Source: Craspedostauros australis
Taxonomy: Eukaryota; Bacillariophyta; Bacillariophyceae; Mastogloiales; Achnanthaceae
Assembly (NCBI GenBank): GCA_026770025.1
Contig: JAMXDE010000023.1
Location: 186,001-250,000, forward strand
Reading direction: 5' to 3'
Length of the DNA stretch: 64,000 bases
The notes under the pieces are model-generated. The model did no database searches. It saw only the letters and a program-made list of their open reading frames with translations, and was not told where the DNA came from. The stretch's first letter is position 1. Each line of letters begins with the position of its first letter. This document shows, piece after piece, positions 1 to 11,306 of this stretch. A program made the position numbers and the translations under genes.

Positions 1-3000
1 CATGCGCCGAACACCGGAAGCCAGCGTGGCAACATCGGCAAGCGGTACGTCTGAAGGAAGAGACGTGTCATCTGATCGTCCACGAGGAGGATCTGCCGCT
101 GGCACACCACCGATACCGCTCCCAACCAGTGGACTTCCCATGTCCGAGCTCACCGTACCCATCAAGGAAGGCACAGCGAAGGCGCGAACAAAGGTCACTT
201 TCCAACCACGTGTACCACCAACAGATGCACACCATCCTGCCACAATGGCAGCAAGTGGGCAGACATCGGTCGACACGGCACAGGCTGACAGCCTCAGCCG
301 CACCACCGAACACAAACGAGTGAAGCGACCTAACACGTTCCCCGAGCGGTACAAGCTGGGTGACACCATGCGTTTCACCGAGTTCCGACGTGACATGGAA
401 TTCTTCCTGTCGCCGTACGGCATGGGGTACCTCATGAACACGGAGTTCGCCACACTCTACGCGATGCACGGGAAGCGCGTACTCGAGATGTACGTGGACG
501 ACCACTACGAGTCGCACCTCCCATTCGATTCCGTTCAGCTCAAGTCCGATGTCAGCCTGTTTGCGCGGTTTCTCCGCGAGGCCATCAGCAACACCAGCAT
601 GTCGTACCTACTCCGTGGCCCACAGGGCACTGATGGTGTACACATCTGGCAGCAACTGGTGTTGGAATGCGACAACGTCCAACAACGGCGTGAACGTGCC
701 GCGCTGTTGAAGGCCAGGCTTACACAACGACTCCGTGCCAACGACGACCTCGTAAAATACATCGACGAGTTCCGTGACAATGTGCTTGCATACAACGATG
801 CTGCAGCACGAGAACGCGACCGCTACGACGACACAACCATGTGCGAGATGATGTCACAGCAAGTGATTGATTCTGGGAATGCGCAGTACATCAACTGGAT
901 GCATCTGGTGCGGTCCGGCCGCAAGCACCTCTCCTTCCCAGATTTCTGTCACAAGCTGCAACATTATGCGCGTGAGGTCGAGACATCGCGACGACTGCAT
1001 CACCAACGCCGTGCACGTCCACGTGATCGCGCCGTCGCCAGCGCCCGTACACAAGGAGGGCAACCGCCTGCATCCTCGACGCCGTACGATGAGGCCTCCG
1101 ACGACGCTCGGTACATTGCGGTGGAACTCCAGTGCGGCATCGCCAATGCTGAGGCTCTGGTCTACTCTGCCCAGCCACACGTCGAGACTGCCAACAACGA
1201 CCCGGACTACATTGACAGTGCCACATTCTCCAAGCTGCCGCAGCAGGTGCGCAAGGTGATCCGACGTCTCCGCGAGCGTGCTCGAGGGTACCGCCGCAAC
1301 CGTGGCAACCGGCGTGACCAGGTCCCTGAATGGCCGGCAGCCGCGGATCCCGGGGGGGTTCGTTCGCCTCCAACGCTAGGCACACCAGCCAACGCAACAG
1401 CAACAGCCCACAACGCGACAATCCCCATGCAGTACAATGTCAACAGGACGCACAGCTACCGTGAACGCATGGACAGTGGAAGTACCACAGACAGGGGCGA
1501 CAACACAGATGGATACAGCAACGAGGACAGCTCATGGTCAGAAGCGACTGATGAAGACTACGATGTGATGGACAGTGCCAACCGAATCAGGAATATGCGC
1601 ATGTACATGGCACAAATGCACCACACGGATGCCGAACTGGAGCCAACCGAGAGCAGAGAACACAACCCCACAACGGAATCGATGTACATCGACCTACAAG
1701 CCAACGCAACAACCACGGAGGGCGAGTCGTATGCTATATGCGATAGCGGTGCTCAATGCTCCATCCTGGGAAGTCTTGGTGATGTATGGCAGGTGGAGAC
1801 CGTGCATATGGGGCGCGTCATCAACGTCATTGGCGCAATACCATCGACAATGAAGAAGAATGGACTTCGTGTGGTGTCAGCATGGACGAAGGCAACCCTC
1901 GATGATGGCCAGAAGGTCATACTCAAGGCGCACGAGTGCGCACTCAACCCCATGAGTCGAGTCACATTACTGTCCGAGTACCAGCTCAGGTCTAATGGAT
2001 GCGTGGTCGACTCTGTATCAAAGAAACACTACAGGTCTCTTGAGCCACCAAGGAAGGGCACACAATCATTCATCCCAGCAAAAGGGGCACGCATCGCACT
2101 CCAGGCACGAGATGGCTTGATGGCGTTCGACATCGAACCGCCAACACACGAAGACCTCCAGCAACTCCCCATCTATGAGATCACCAAAGATGAACCATGG
2201 AACCCACATGTGGCTGAGGATTCCAAAGATGACATGCAACCATTCCTGAATCAAGTGGCATCCATGAAGCATCCAACCGAAGGCGGAACAGAAGTGACCA
2301 CCACGACATTCAAGGGCCTGGACCACCCGGTTCTGTCCGTGAACACAAGCATGCTTGAACAGGATGACAGCATGGAGTATGATGGAGAAGACGAGGCAAC
2401 TGACTGTGTGGAGCTTGATCCGGTTGATCAATTCCTCAACTCACTGGAGTACGATGGGCTCGTTGGGCAGGACATGCCGTTCGCGTTCAACCCAGCAGTG
2501 TATGCTGCACACGTATCGCGCACAGTGAGAGGCGGAGGCGCACTACGCGAACTGGTGGAGGATATGGTGCCGACTGGCGGACAAGAGACATGGGAAGACA
2601 TGGAGGCGTTTCGGGTGCACAACAAAGAGTTGTGGCACATCCACCCACCAGGTGCCACCGATGACGAAGACACCACCGTACCCACCGCCAACGTCTACAA
2701 GAAGGGTGATGCACATGGCGATGACGTCTCTGCATACGATGATCTCTCTGACGCGATGCACAAGATGCACCAACAGCGCATCGACAACAACAACGAACCC
2801 GCCGCTACCCATGCGCACGATGTCGGTTTCCGGGTGCGGGCACGTCACAAGGTGGACAATCCAGAGAAGATCCGACCTTACCTTGGATGGCGCAACCTAC
2901 GCATCGTGAAGGAGACAATCAAGCGCACAACGCAGGACTGCAAGGCGGTGGTTCGGTGGCCCATGGTTCGGCATCTGCGATCCCGTTTTGCATGGATGCG

Positions 3001-6000
3001 ACGGCCAAGAATCAAGGAGGTGGTGGCAACGGACACTTTCTTTGCAAATGTGCCGTCGTTTGGCGAGAACTACACATGTGCCCAGGTGTTTTTCGGCACT
3101 GCATCACATGTGATCAACATCGTTGGACTACGCACGAAGCAAATGGTCCATGATGCCATCAACCTGTTCATCCGTGAGGAAGGCGCACCATGGGCGTTTC
3201 GCATGGACAACGCTGGTGAGCAGGTTGGTGAGCAGGTCGACCGGATCCTTCGCGAGCTACACATTGGTGTTGAACTCACGGAGCCTGGCAACCAGCAACA
3301 GAACCCTGCAGAACTACGTGCTGTGAAGTGGATCAAGAACCACGTCCATGTGCTGTTGGACAGAACCAGGGCACCACCACGGGCGTGGTTCCATGCTGCC
3401 AAATACATCGCTGACATCCACAACGTGACTGCGGATCAATCGCTCCGGTACAACATACCGCTCACCGTCCGGCATGGCGAGACCATCGATATATCGCCGT
3501 TCCTCACGTTTCGGTTCTATGAAAAGGTATACTACCTTGACCCGCAGAGCTCGTTTCCGGACCCCAAGGAACAGAATGGTTACTGGCTTGGCGTTGCTGA
3601 CTCGTGTGGAGACGCACTCACGTACTTCGTACTCACTGATGATAAGCAGCGCATACTCGTCCGCAGCGTTGTGCGACCGTTCCGCACCAACATGGAAAAC
3701 AAGCGGCTGCCGTTTGGCAAGGAGCTTGACCCGAACGCAGAACGCGATGCACCGGATGCCCTGCTGGCATTGGATTCATCCCCACTGCCCATGAATCAGC
3801 GGCTGAGGAAGCATCGGCGACCACCGCGCAAGGCACGACGCCACGTCCAGGGGCGTGCAACCACACCCACAACCACGCAACCTCACCAGCGTCCGCTAGC
3901 TGCCAAAGACGGCGTACCTGCTCATCGTTCACCGAGGCGTCATGGCGTTGCCAAGACACCGGCGAAAGGGGGGACTCTTGCGCGCGATGGAAACAGTGGT
4001 ACAGCGAAGAACGATACCGAAGAGGCGAAGACGCAGGGGCGACGTTCCCAACGCATCCGCGATAGGGGCGGTGGTCGCTCGTGGAAGCCAGAAGACGGAC
4101 GAAAGTCCATCGTCCGCACACTGATGGCGGCCATTGGGGCAGACCAACCCATTGCTACATCACCACATACCGTGCTCGGGCACCACAGTCAAGCACAGGT
4201 TGGTATTCTCAATCATGAACACTTCTACCCCATGGATGTGTCACCACCAACAAGGGAACACTTCGATGACATGGAACCAAGAACAATCGTGGCAGGGCTG
4301 ACACGGGCCGAGATCAAGCAACTCAACTACGTCATCCATGCGGACTTCTGCGAAGACCTGATCGAGGAGATGGCTGAGGGACAGGACATGCAAAACAGAG
4401 CGGCGTGTATCATCCGACACAAACTTCGCTTCAAAGGATCCACCAACGAACACTGGAAGGTCAATGTGGGATGGATGGACGGATCCAACTCGTGGCACAG
4501 AGTGGACGACATGCGGCTCCAGGACCCCTACATCATCAGCAAGTATGTGGAGGACCAATCATTGCACGACCACCCAGCATTCAAGTGGGTCACACATGTC
4601 ATCGAGGACAACGATGAGATCCGACGCACGATGGTGAACATGGTCAAGAAGAAGCAAGCAACCAAGAAAGGTGTTCGATACAAGTTTGGTGTCCAGGTAC
4701 CCAACAGCGTTCGACACGCTATGTACCTCGACAGACTCAATGGAGACACGCTGTGGCTACAGGCACTCCAAAAGGAGCTCCAGCAGATCAGCAACTATGG
4801 TACCTTTCGGCTTCCAACGGCTGCAGATGACCTATCCACCTACCAATGCATCCCGTATCACATCATCTTTGACGTGAAGTTTGATCTACGACGCAAAGCA
4901 CGACTCGTGGCGAATGGGAACAAGTCTGATCCATCCGTGGAAGATGTCTACTCGGGCGTGGTTGCATTCAAGACCATCCGCATCGCCTTCGTTGTCTCTG
5001 CCATGAACGGACTCCAGGTGTGCGCAGGCGACGTTGGGAATGCATTTTTGTACGCCAAGACTCGTGAACGATGCTACGTCATGGCAGGGTCTGAATTTGG
5101 GGCACTGGAAGGCAAGCCGATGATCATCCACAAAGGCTTGTACGGGCTGCGAACTTCCAGTGCAAGATTCCATGAGCACCTGGCATCCACATTCCGCAAA
5201 CTCGGCTTCCAACCAACACAGTACGACAATGACCTGTGGATCAGAGAACATGAAGATCACTATGAAATGATTGCTTCATATGTCGACGACGTCCTTGTAT
5301 TCAGCAGATCACCCATGGACATCATGAAGGTGTTGCAGGAGAAATACGTCATGAAAGGAGTCGGAGTACCCATGTACTATCTCGGAGGCAACATTGCACA
5401 ACTGGATGACGTCTGGCAGAAGGAAGGTGTGTTCACGGCGCTGTCGGCAAAGACGTATATCGGAAGCGCATGTGAGAAGATTGAGACACTACTGGGGAAA
5501 TCTCTACCAAAGGTGGCAACCCCGATGGCGGAAGCATACCATCCAGAGACCGACGACACAGATCTCCTGGATCCAGCAGAAGCAAGCAAATTCAGGACGC
5601 TCATTGGCAGTGCGAATTGGATCATCACTCTGGGTCGCTATGACGTGCAGTTCGCGACGATGGCACTGTCGCGTTTCTCGATGACTCCGCGTATTGGCCA
5701 CCTGAAAGCCATGACCCGAGTCTTTGGCTACCTCAAGACCCACCGGAACGGGATGCTGCTGTGTGATCCAACCCTACCACAACACCCAGAAGCAGATCCG
5801 GATGAACACAACAAGTGGATCGAGTTCTATCCACAAGCAACTGAGGAGATGCCACACAATCAACCAAGGCCAAAAGGGAAACCAGCCAGAATCACCGTGT
5901 ACGTGGATGCTGATCATGCACACGACGTTGTGACACGCAGATCCGTCACAGGCATTGTGGCAAAGATCAACGGCATGGTGGTGCGTACGTTCTGCAAGCG

Positions 6001-6526
6001 GCAGAAGACGGTGGAGTCGTCTACGTATGGTTCCGAGCTGGTGGCCGTGCGCATCGCAGTGGATATGATCGTCGAGCTGAGAACAGCGCTCCGTGTCATG
6101 GGCGTTCCCATCGATGGACCTGCGCTACTCTTGGGTGACAACAAATCCGTGGTCATCAACACGACCATACCCACCAGCGTGCTCAAGAAGAAGCATTGTG
6201 GCATCGCATACCACCGCATCCGTGAGGCAATCGCTGCCAAGGCTGTGCAGTTCGTGCACATTGCGTCAGAGGACAACGAAGCCGACTTGCTGACGAAACC
6301 CGTGGCAAAGCACACGTTCTACCGCCTCATCCGCATGTCACTATTCCGTCTACCAAAGCCACTTTCCAAAGCAAAGCGCGACACGACGAAACCAGATCAG
6401 GCTGGACATGGCAACCGCAAGCAGACCAAGACACTCGTGAAGGTGGTTAGGACCTCGCAGGTCTTCATCCCTGACACGTCCAAAAGGGGCGTATTGGAGC
6501 GAAACCAGTCACGAGGACTCGGCTGA
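1..6526 (+). mobile_element. Ty1/copia LTR retrotransposon, left end outside window
   Basis: The span holds one copia-type gag-pol frame in the domain order gag, protease, integrase, reverse transcriptase, RNase H; integrase before RT defines the copia group. The 5' LTR and leader lie to the left of the window. The 3' LTR must follow 6526, but it cannot be delimited because its partner is not visible. A purine-rich tract at about 6582-6600 could be the polypurine tract, and TG-starting candidates for the LTR occur near 6695 and 6709. The element differs in sequence and length from the second copia element at 14722-20553. Confidence 0.9.
2..6526 (+). CDS. copia gag-pol polyprotein, single uninterrupted frame
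   Basis: A 2,174-residue polyprotein with no frameshift or stop between gag and pol. The aspartic protease motif D-S-G is at residue 581 (codon at 1742). The integrase catalytic triad is D1011, D1069 and E1104, with the canonical 35-residue spacing between the last two. The RT core runs about 1600-1820, with YVDD at 1760-1763, and RNase H lies near 1965-2100. I see no clear CCHC zinc knuckle in the gag part. The first ATG is at base 2, so the true start may lie further left. All catalytic residues are present, so the polyprotein looks capable of function; activity is inference. Confidence 0.9.
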   Translation: MRRTPEASVATSASGTSEGRDVSSDRPRGGSAAGTPPIPLPTSGLPMSELTVPIKEGTAKARTKVTFQPRVPPTDAHHPATMAASGQTSVDTAQADSLSRTTEHKRVKRPNTFPERYKLGDTMRFTEFRRDMEFFLSPYGMGYLMNTEFATLYAMHGKRVLEMYVDDHYESHLPFDSVQLKSDVSLFARFLREAISNTSMSYLLRGPQGTDGVHIWQQLVLECDNVQQRRERAALLKARLTQRLRANDDLVKYIDEFRDNVLAYNDAAARERDRYDDTTMCEMMSQQVIDSGNAQYINWMHLVRSGRKHLSFPDFCHKLQHYAREVETSRRLHHQRRARPRDRAVASARTQGGQPPASSTPYDEASDDARYIAVELQCGIANAEALVYSAQPHVETANNDPDYIDSATFSKLPQQVRKVIRRLRERARGYRRNRGNRRDQVPEWPAAADPGGVRSPPTLGTPANATATAHNATIPMQYNVNRTHSYRERMDSGSTTDRGDNTDGYSNEDSSWSEATDEDYDVMDSANRIRNMRMYMAQMHHTDAELEPTESREHNPTTESMYIDLQANATTTEGESYAICDSGAQCSILGSLGDVWQVETVHMGRVINVIGAIPSTMKKNGLRVVSAWTKATLDDGQKVILKAHECALNPMSRVTLLSEYQLRSNGCVVDSVSKKHYRSLEPPRKGTQSFIPAKGARIALQARDGLMAFDIEPPTHEDLQQLPIYEITKDEPWNPHVAEDSKDDMQPFLNQVASMKHPTEGGTEVTTTTFKGLDHPVLSVNTSMLEQDDSMEYDGEDEATDCVELDPVDQFLNSLEYDGLVGQDMPFAFNPAVYAAHVSRTVRGGGALRELVEDMVPTGGQETWEDMEAFRVHNKELWHIHPPGATDDEDTTVPTANVYKKGDAHGDDVSAYDDLSDAMHKMHQQRIDNNNEPAATHAHDVGFRVRARHKVDNPEKIRPYLGWRNLRIVKETIKRTTQDCKAVVRWPMVRHLRSRFAWMRRPRIKEVVATDTFFANVPSFGENYTCAQVFFGTASHVINIVGLRTKQMVHDAINLFIREEGAPWAFRMDNAGEQVGEQVDRILRELHIGVELTEPGNQQQNPAELRAVKWIKNHVHVLLDRTRAPPRAWFHAAKYIADIHNVTADQSLRYNIPLTVRHGETIDISPFLTFRFYEKVYYLDPQSSFPDPKEQNGYWLGVADSCGDALTYFVLTDDKQRILVRSVVRPFRTNMENKRLPFGKELDPNAERDAPDALLALDSSPLPMNQRLRKHRRPPRKARRHVQGRATTPTTTQPHQRPLAAKDGVPAHRSPRRHGVAKTPAKGGTLARDGNSGTAKNDTEEAKTQGRRSQRIRDRGGGRSWKPEDGRKSIVRTLMAAIGADQPIATSPHTVLGHHSQAQVGILNHEHFYPMDVSPPTREHFDDMEPRTIVAGLTRAEIKQLNYVIHADFCEDLIEEMAEGQDMQNRAACIIRHKLRFKGSTNEHWKVNVGWMDGSNSWHRVDDMRLQDPYIISKYVEDQSLHDHPAFKWVTHVIEDNDEIRRTMVNMVKKKQATKKGVRYKFGVQVPNSVRHAMYLDRLNGDTLWLQALQKELQQISNYGTFRLPTAADDLSTYQCIPYHIIFDVKFDLRRKARLVANGNKSDPSVEDVYSGVVAFKTIRIAFVVSAMNGLQVCAGDVGNAFLYAKTRERCYVMAGSEFGALEGKPMIIHKGLYGLRTSSARFHEHLASTFRKLGFQPTQYDNDLWIREHEDHYEMIASYVDDVLVFSRSPMDIMKVLQEKYVMKGVGVPMYYLGGNIAQLDDVWQKEGVFTALSAKTYIGSACEKIETLLGKSLPKVATPMAEAYHPETDDTDLLDPAEASKFRTLIGSANWIITLGRYDVQFATMALSRFSMTPRIGHLKAMTRVFGYLKTHRNGMLLCDPTLPQHPEADPDEHNKWIEFYPQATEEMPHNQPRPKGKPARITVYVDADHAHDVVTRRSVTGIVAKINGMVVRTFCKRQKTVESSTYGSELVAVRIAVDMIVELRTALRVMGVPIDGPALLLGDNKSVVINTTIPTSVLKKKHCGIAYHRIREAIAAKAVQFVHIASEDNEADLLTKPVAKHTFYRLIRMSLFRLPKPLSKAKRDTTKPDQAGHGNRKQTKTLVKVVRTSQVFIPDTSKRGVLERNQSRGLG

Positions 6527-7205
6527 GTCACGAGCAGCAGCAAACGACAACAGCCACAGAAAAGGCACAGAAGGTGCAACGCAAAGAAAAGGAAAAAGAA
6601 ACAAACCGGACACAATCCGCAAATCAACACACTAAGATACGACTTTATACCTACCACCGTCTCCGTTTCAATAGCAACTGCCGAAATGGAGACTTGAAGA
6701 ACCAATCGTGTTGGTTCTGAGCGAAAACGGTGCGGTGGCGTTCGTTGCGCTGCGGTTTCGTTTGTGCACATCGACACCAACCTTCGCCATTGTGGACAAC
6801 AAAAATGGCGGTGTCCGTTGTCTCTTGTGACGAGAGTTGTTTTTGTTCGCGCCAGTCCTGTCCGTTTCTCACAATGTACTCGTTCATTCGTTGTATTGTC
6901 CGAATATCGTACCCTGTTCGCAATGAGAACCCCAATTTGGATATGCGGCAAAAAAGAGAAATTATCACTTTGTTTTTCCCAAGTTGTCTCCCCACGAAGA
7001 TGCGAACAGCGATCGTGACAACCTCAACAACTGCAACTGGTTTGCCGTTTGGCGCAGAACACACAACGACCACCAATCAACCATCACGATCGCTATCACA
7101 ACTTCTCCGCGCTCTGCCATACTTACGACTACAGCATAACTCGTGCTGCAAGGGCACTCGATTGCAAACAAACAGATTATTCCAGCCAACGTCCGATCCT
7201 CGACC
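6527..7205. other. copia 3' region and hydrolase promoter; possible 3' LTR
   Basis: There is no coding sequence here. It must contain the 3' LTR of the left copia element and then the 5' flank of the hydrolase gene. A perfect hairpin lies at 6698-6718, with 8-bp arms AGAACCAA and TTGGTTCT around a 5-nt loop. The LTR boundaries cannot be fixed without the left LTR. Confidence 0.5.
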
Positions 7206-8378
7206 ATGAAGTTGTGCAAGTGCCAGATGCCGGCGATGGTCATTCTCGCATCCTTCCTCGGAATGCTGCTTCACCAACCACAATGCGCGGTATCGGCATT
7301 TCAGTTTCGACCATCTCAATGGGATCTATCGGGGCGTCAGAATGAGCGGCAATCCATGGACAAAGGCAAGGGCAATGGTGGCTCCAATCGTCCTGCAGAT
7401 ATCGAGAGGACTCAGATCGACACCGTCGACGGCATTTCGGCTGAAGTCCTCTTCATCATCCCCAAGCCAACATCTTTCGTGAGCAACATCATGGTCGGCA
7501 AGAAGGCAGGCAAGCCACCGCTCGTCTTCCTCCATGGTTCGTTCCATGCAGCGTGGTGCTGGGCAGAGAAGTTCTTCCCGTACTTTGCGGACTTGGGATA
7601 TCCCGTCGTCGCGTTGAGCTGGAGGGGAACGAACGGCACCTTCGCGGGCGAGGGCGTCAAGAAGGTGAAGGCCGCCGAGCACTGTCAGGATCTCGATGCA
7701 TTTCTGTCGCAGCTTCCGGACATCCTTGGATCGAAGCTTGCCGGCGACGCTTCAGCGCCGAAACCTGTGGTCATCGGCCACTCCTTCGGTGGCATCATCA
7801 TCATGAAGTACCTGGAGAAATGCGGTAAGAAGCCATCGGATGTGTTTGGTGGCATCGTCATGATGTGCTCCGTGCCACCATCCGGCAACGGAAAGATGAC
7901 GTCCAGGTTCCTTCGTAGATCCCTCGTGCAGAGCTGGAAGATCACTGCAGGACTTGCGTTGAAGAAGTGCATCGGCGACCGGGCACTGTGCAGAGATCTA
8001 TTCTTTGGTGGTCAGCCAGTCGAAGCGGCGGATGGATCCGTCGACGATCTCGGTGTTAGCGATGAGGATCTGGTGCGATACCAAGGCTGCTTCGAGCGCG
8101 ATACGGCTGCCACCATCGATCTTTTGAACCTGGGAAGGAACCTCCCCAGCAAGGCCACGGATGGGGAAGGACGGGCGCCCTTCGCTGCAGACTTACCACC
8201 GTGCATGGTTTTGGGAGCGTCGGATGATTTCATTGTCGATCAGGAAGGCAACGAGGAAACGGCTCGGTACCTCGGTCTCGATGCGCCCGTCGTTGTCGAT
8301 TCGCCGCATGACGTGATGCTGGGTGCCAAATGGAAGAACGCCGCAGCGACATTGAGAGACTTTGTGGAAAGGCTGTGA
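7206..8378 (+). CDS. plastid-targeted alpha/beta hydrolase
   Basis: A 390-residue serine hydrolase. I start at the ATG at 7206 rather than an upstream in-frame codon because it opens a clean signal peptide (about residues 1-32). That peptide ends in AVSAF, the cleavage motif of plastid preproteins in red-lineage secondary algae. The fold shows the oxyanion H-G near residue 108, the nucleophile elbow GHSFG with Ser193, an acid at Asp340/341 (SDDF) and His368 (PHD). The length fits the family. The substrate is unknown; the sequence does not clearly place it with chlorophyllase, pheophytinase or lipase. It lies 604 bp upstream of the P450 on the same strand, but nothing shows that they work together. 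A polyadenylation-like AATAAA is near 8495. Confidence 0.8.
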   Translation: MKLCKCQMPAMVILASFLGMLLHQPQCAVSAFQFRPSQWDLSGRQNERQSMDKGKGNGGSNRPADIERTQIDTVDGISAEVLFIIPKPTSFVSNIMVGKKAGKPPLVFLHGSFHAAWCWAEKFFPYFADLGYPVVALSWRGTNGTFAGEGVKKVKAAEHCQDLDAFLSQLPDILGSKLAGDASAPKPVVIGHSFGGIIIMKYLEKCGKKPSDVFGGIVMMCSVPPSGNGKMTSRFLRRSLVQSWKITAGLALKKCIGDRALCRDLFFGGQPVEAADGSVDDLGVSDEDLVRYQGCFERDTAATIDLLNLGRNLPSKATDGEGRAPFAADLPPCMVLGASDDFIVDQEGNEETARYLGLDAPVVVDSPHDVMLGAKWKNAAATLRDFVERL

Positions 8379-8982
8379 GCGTGAATGGCGGGGTAAGGTG
8401 CGAGTGCGTACGCTGGTAGAGTGTTACGTACACATATGAATAGAGGCGCAGAAACATGTAATATACACTATAACGAGCCGCATCGCAAGTTCCCAATAAA
8501 CTGGCAACAGTATCACTACAAGTAGGGCAGGCTAGAGTACAGAATAGAAAAGGTCGTGTTCCATCACGATCTTGGACGAATTTCTGCTGTTGGTGGTATG
8601 TTTAATCAAAGGAATCAAAGATCGTGATGGCTCACTGACGTTGGCTTTCACCGCATACCACCTCAACCAAGAGAGATACGAAGAAACGCTGGTTGCCAAT
8701 CAACATCTGCTCCCATGAACGAGAACCCCGCATCAGATCGGATTTCGACGTCCTCCTGTCATCTTGAAGTGACACACCAACGTATCCGTATCACCACAGA
8801 AGCGCTGCAGACAGAACCAGCACATCACATCGTATCACATCGTATCACATTGTGTCGCATCCAGCCACACACATACACATACTCGTGCAATCGCATACTC
8901 CACAATTGGGCATCGCAGTATCGCAGCCCAACGAAACGAAAGGAAACGAAACGGAACAGAGACAACTTGAAACGGACCAACC
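8379..8982. promoter_or_regulatory. intergenic region upstream of the P450, with 13-bp inverted repeat
   Basis: No gene is seen. It holds a probable poly(A) signal (near 8495) for the hydrolase and a perfect 13-bp inverted repeat at 8561-8573 and 8618-8630 (CCATCACGATCTT and its complement) with a 44-nt spacer. Short CACATCGTAT-type direct repeats lie around 8823-8850. A purine-rich leader with repeated GAAACGAAA precedes the start codon. Confidence 0.5.
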
Positions 8983-11306
8983 ATGTTGCGAATTGGCATC
9001 GTGTCAATCTTGATTGCGGTGCAGGCCGCGCATCCTGCCTTTGCGTTCGCTCCGTCCCAACTTGCACGTGGCAGCATCGTCAACGCGGATGTCAAGACGA
9101 TGGCCCCGCTGCGCTCCATGACGGAAGAAGAAGCCAAGACGGAGGCATCGAAGGCGGACGCAGAAAAGCCCGCCATCGACCCGGACGCCGAGGGATTGCC
9201 ATGGTGGTGGGAGCTCGTGTGGAAGCTCGACATCATGAAGAAAGGCACCGAAGGCGAGGATGTCATCTTCGGTGATTCCGCCAACGTGCTGCGAACGAAC
9301 ATCGAGCAGATCTACGGCGGCTATCCCAGTCTGGACGGTTGCCCGCTGGCGGAGGGAGAGATCAACGACATCGCCGACGGCACCATGTTCGTCGGCCTTC
9401 AGCGGTACTTTGAGGACTACGGCAGCCCGTACAAGCTGTGCTTTGGGCCCAAATCCTTCCTCGTCATCTCGGATCCCGTGCAAACCAAGCAGATCCTCAC
9501 CGAAGGCAACGTCAACTACGACAAGGTGAGCCATGATTTTCATGTCAATTGATTGTCGATTTCGGAATGCAATCCGAAGCAATTCGCTGTTTTGATTGCG
9601 AGGTTGGATCGCTTTGCTTCATGTTGTATAACATCATCAAGTGCCAGTACGACAGATGCTTGCATTGGCGCAGATCATGGTGGAGGTAATGTCGATGGCG
9701 ATGTCGATGTCGACATTGCAAGCTGTTGGTCGTCCAATACTCCATTCTACAAGACGAGCACGACAGACAACAATATGCGCCAGCCCTTTCATGCGCGTAC
9801 ACGCATCATGATGGGCCTGCGTCGAATGGTTACATGGATGTTTATTCGTATCTGCGAGCATTGCAATTATATGCTGACAGTTTCCTCCTCTACGTTCTTG
9901 TCTGTTCAAATTATGATTACGATCATGCCTGCATACACACGCACACGAACGCGAACGCGCATGTTGGTCGGTGAATGCACGAGTAGGGAATTCTGGCGGA
10001 AATCTTGGAGCCGATCATGGGCAAGGGTCTCATTCCTGCCGATCCAGAAACTTGGAAGGTGCGACGCAGGCAGATCGTGCCGGCCTTCCACAAGGCGTGG
10101 CTCGAGCACATGGTCGGTCTGTTCGGATACTGCAATGAACCTCTCATCGAGGCGCTTAACGCCAAGGCCGACGGTGATGGCAAGGTGGAGATGGAGGAGA
10201 AGTTCTGCTCCGTCGCATTGGATATCATCGGCCTCTCCGTCTTCAACTACAAGTTCGGTTCTGTTACCAGCGAGAGCCCGGTGGTGAAGGCGGTGTATTC
10301 GGCGCTCGTGGAGGCTGAACATCGCTCCATGACCCCGGCCCCGTACTGGGATCTGCCTCTCGCCAACCAGGTCGTCCCTCGTCTGCGCAAGTTCAATTCC
10401 GACCTCAAGATCCTCAATGACGTCCTCGATGATCTCATTTCGCGTGCCAAGAACAGTCGCACCGTTTCCGACATCGAGGAGCTCGAGAACCGCAATTACG
10501 CCGAAGTTGAAGATCCCTCCATGCTCCGATTCCTCGTCGACATGCGGGGTGCGGACATTGACAACAAGCAGCTGCGCGACGACCTCATGACTATGCTCGT
10601 TGCTGGTCACGAGACCACGGCAGCGGTGCTTACGTGGGCGCTGTTCGAGCTGACCAAGCAACCAGAATGCATGAAGAAAATCCAAGAGGAAATTGACGAA
10701 GTCGTGGGTGACCGAACGCCGACCCTGGCCGACGTCAAGAAGCTGAAGTATACGCGCCTCGTGATTGCGGAGACCTTGCGAATGTACCCAGAACCACCGT
10801 TGCTGATCAGGCGCTGCCGAACAGAAAACGATCTGCCAAAGGGCGGCGGACGCAGCGCCACCGTCATCCGAGGCATGGATCTCTTCATCGCCATCTACAA
10901 CATCCACAGGGACGAACGCTTCTGGCCAAACCCCGATACCTTCGATCCAATGCGATTCACCAGACCGTACAAGAACCCCGACGTGCCTGAGTGGAACGGC
11001 ATGGATCCATCGAAGTGGGAGAACAAGCTGTACCCCAACGAGATGGCTGCGGACTTCGCCTACCTTCCGTTCGGAGGCGGCGCCAGAAAATGCGTCGGCG
11101 ATGAGTTCGCCTTGATGGAGGCCACGGTGACGTTGGCGATGGTTCTGCGCAGATTCGACTTCGAATTCGACCCCGCCAAAGCGACATCCGTGGACATCAA
11201 CGAAAAGCCACAGAACTTGGAGCACCCAGTCGGTATGAGGACAGGTGCCACGATCCACACGCGCCAAGGTCTCCACATGCTCGTCAAGAAGCGTCAGCAC
11301 AACTAG
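8983..11306 (+). CDS. CYP97-type cytochrome P450, plastid-targeted
   Basis: Two exons, 8983-9525 and 9987-11306 (GTGAGC donor, TAG acceptor), give 620 aa. CYP97 enzymes hydroxylate the rings of carotenes in plastids, and this family is the best match. P450 marks are the I-helix AGHETT, the K-helix E-T-L-R and the heme loop FGGGARKCVG, whose Cys550 would be the iron ligand. The sequence around the exon junction (NYDKG, then EILEPIMGKGLIPAD) and the long C-terminal part are typical of CYP97. The N-terminus is a signal peptide ending in AFAFAP, followed by a transit-like stretch, so plastid import is likely. Whether it acts on beta-carotene or a xanthophyll precursor cannot be told. Exon 1 carries no typical P450 membrane anchor. 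Confidence 0.88.

Noticed and set aside
7143..7205. upstream in-frame start for the alpha/beta hydrolase
   Set aside because: It would place about 21 residues before the signal peptide and hide the plastid address; the ATG at 7206 gives a proper N-terminus.
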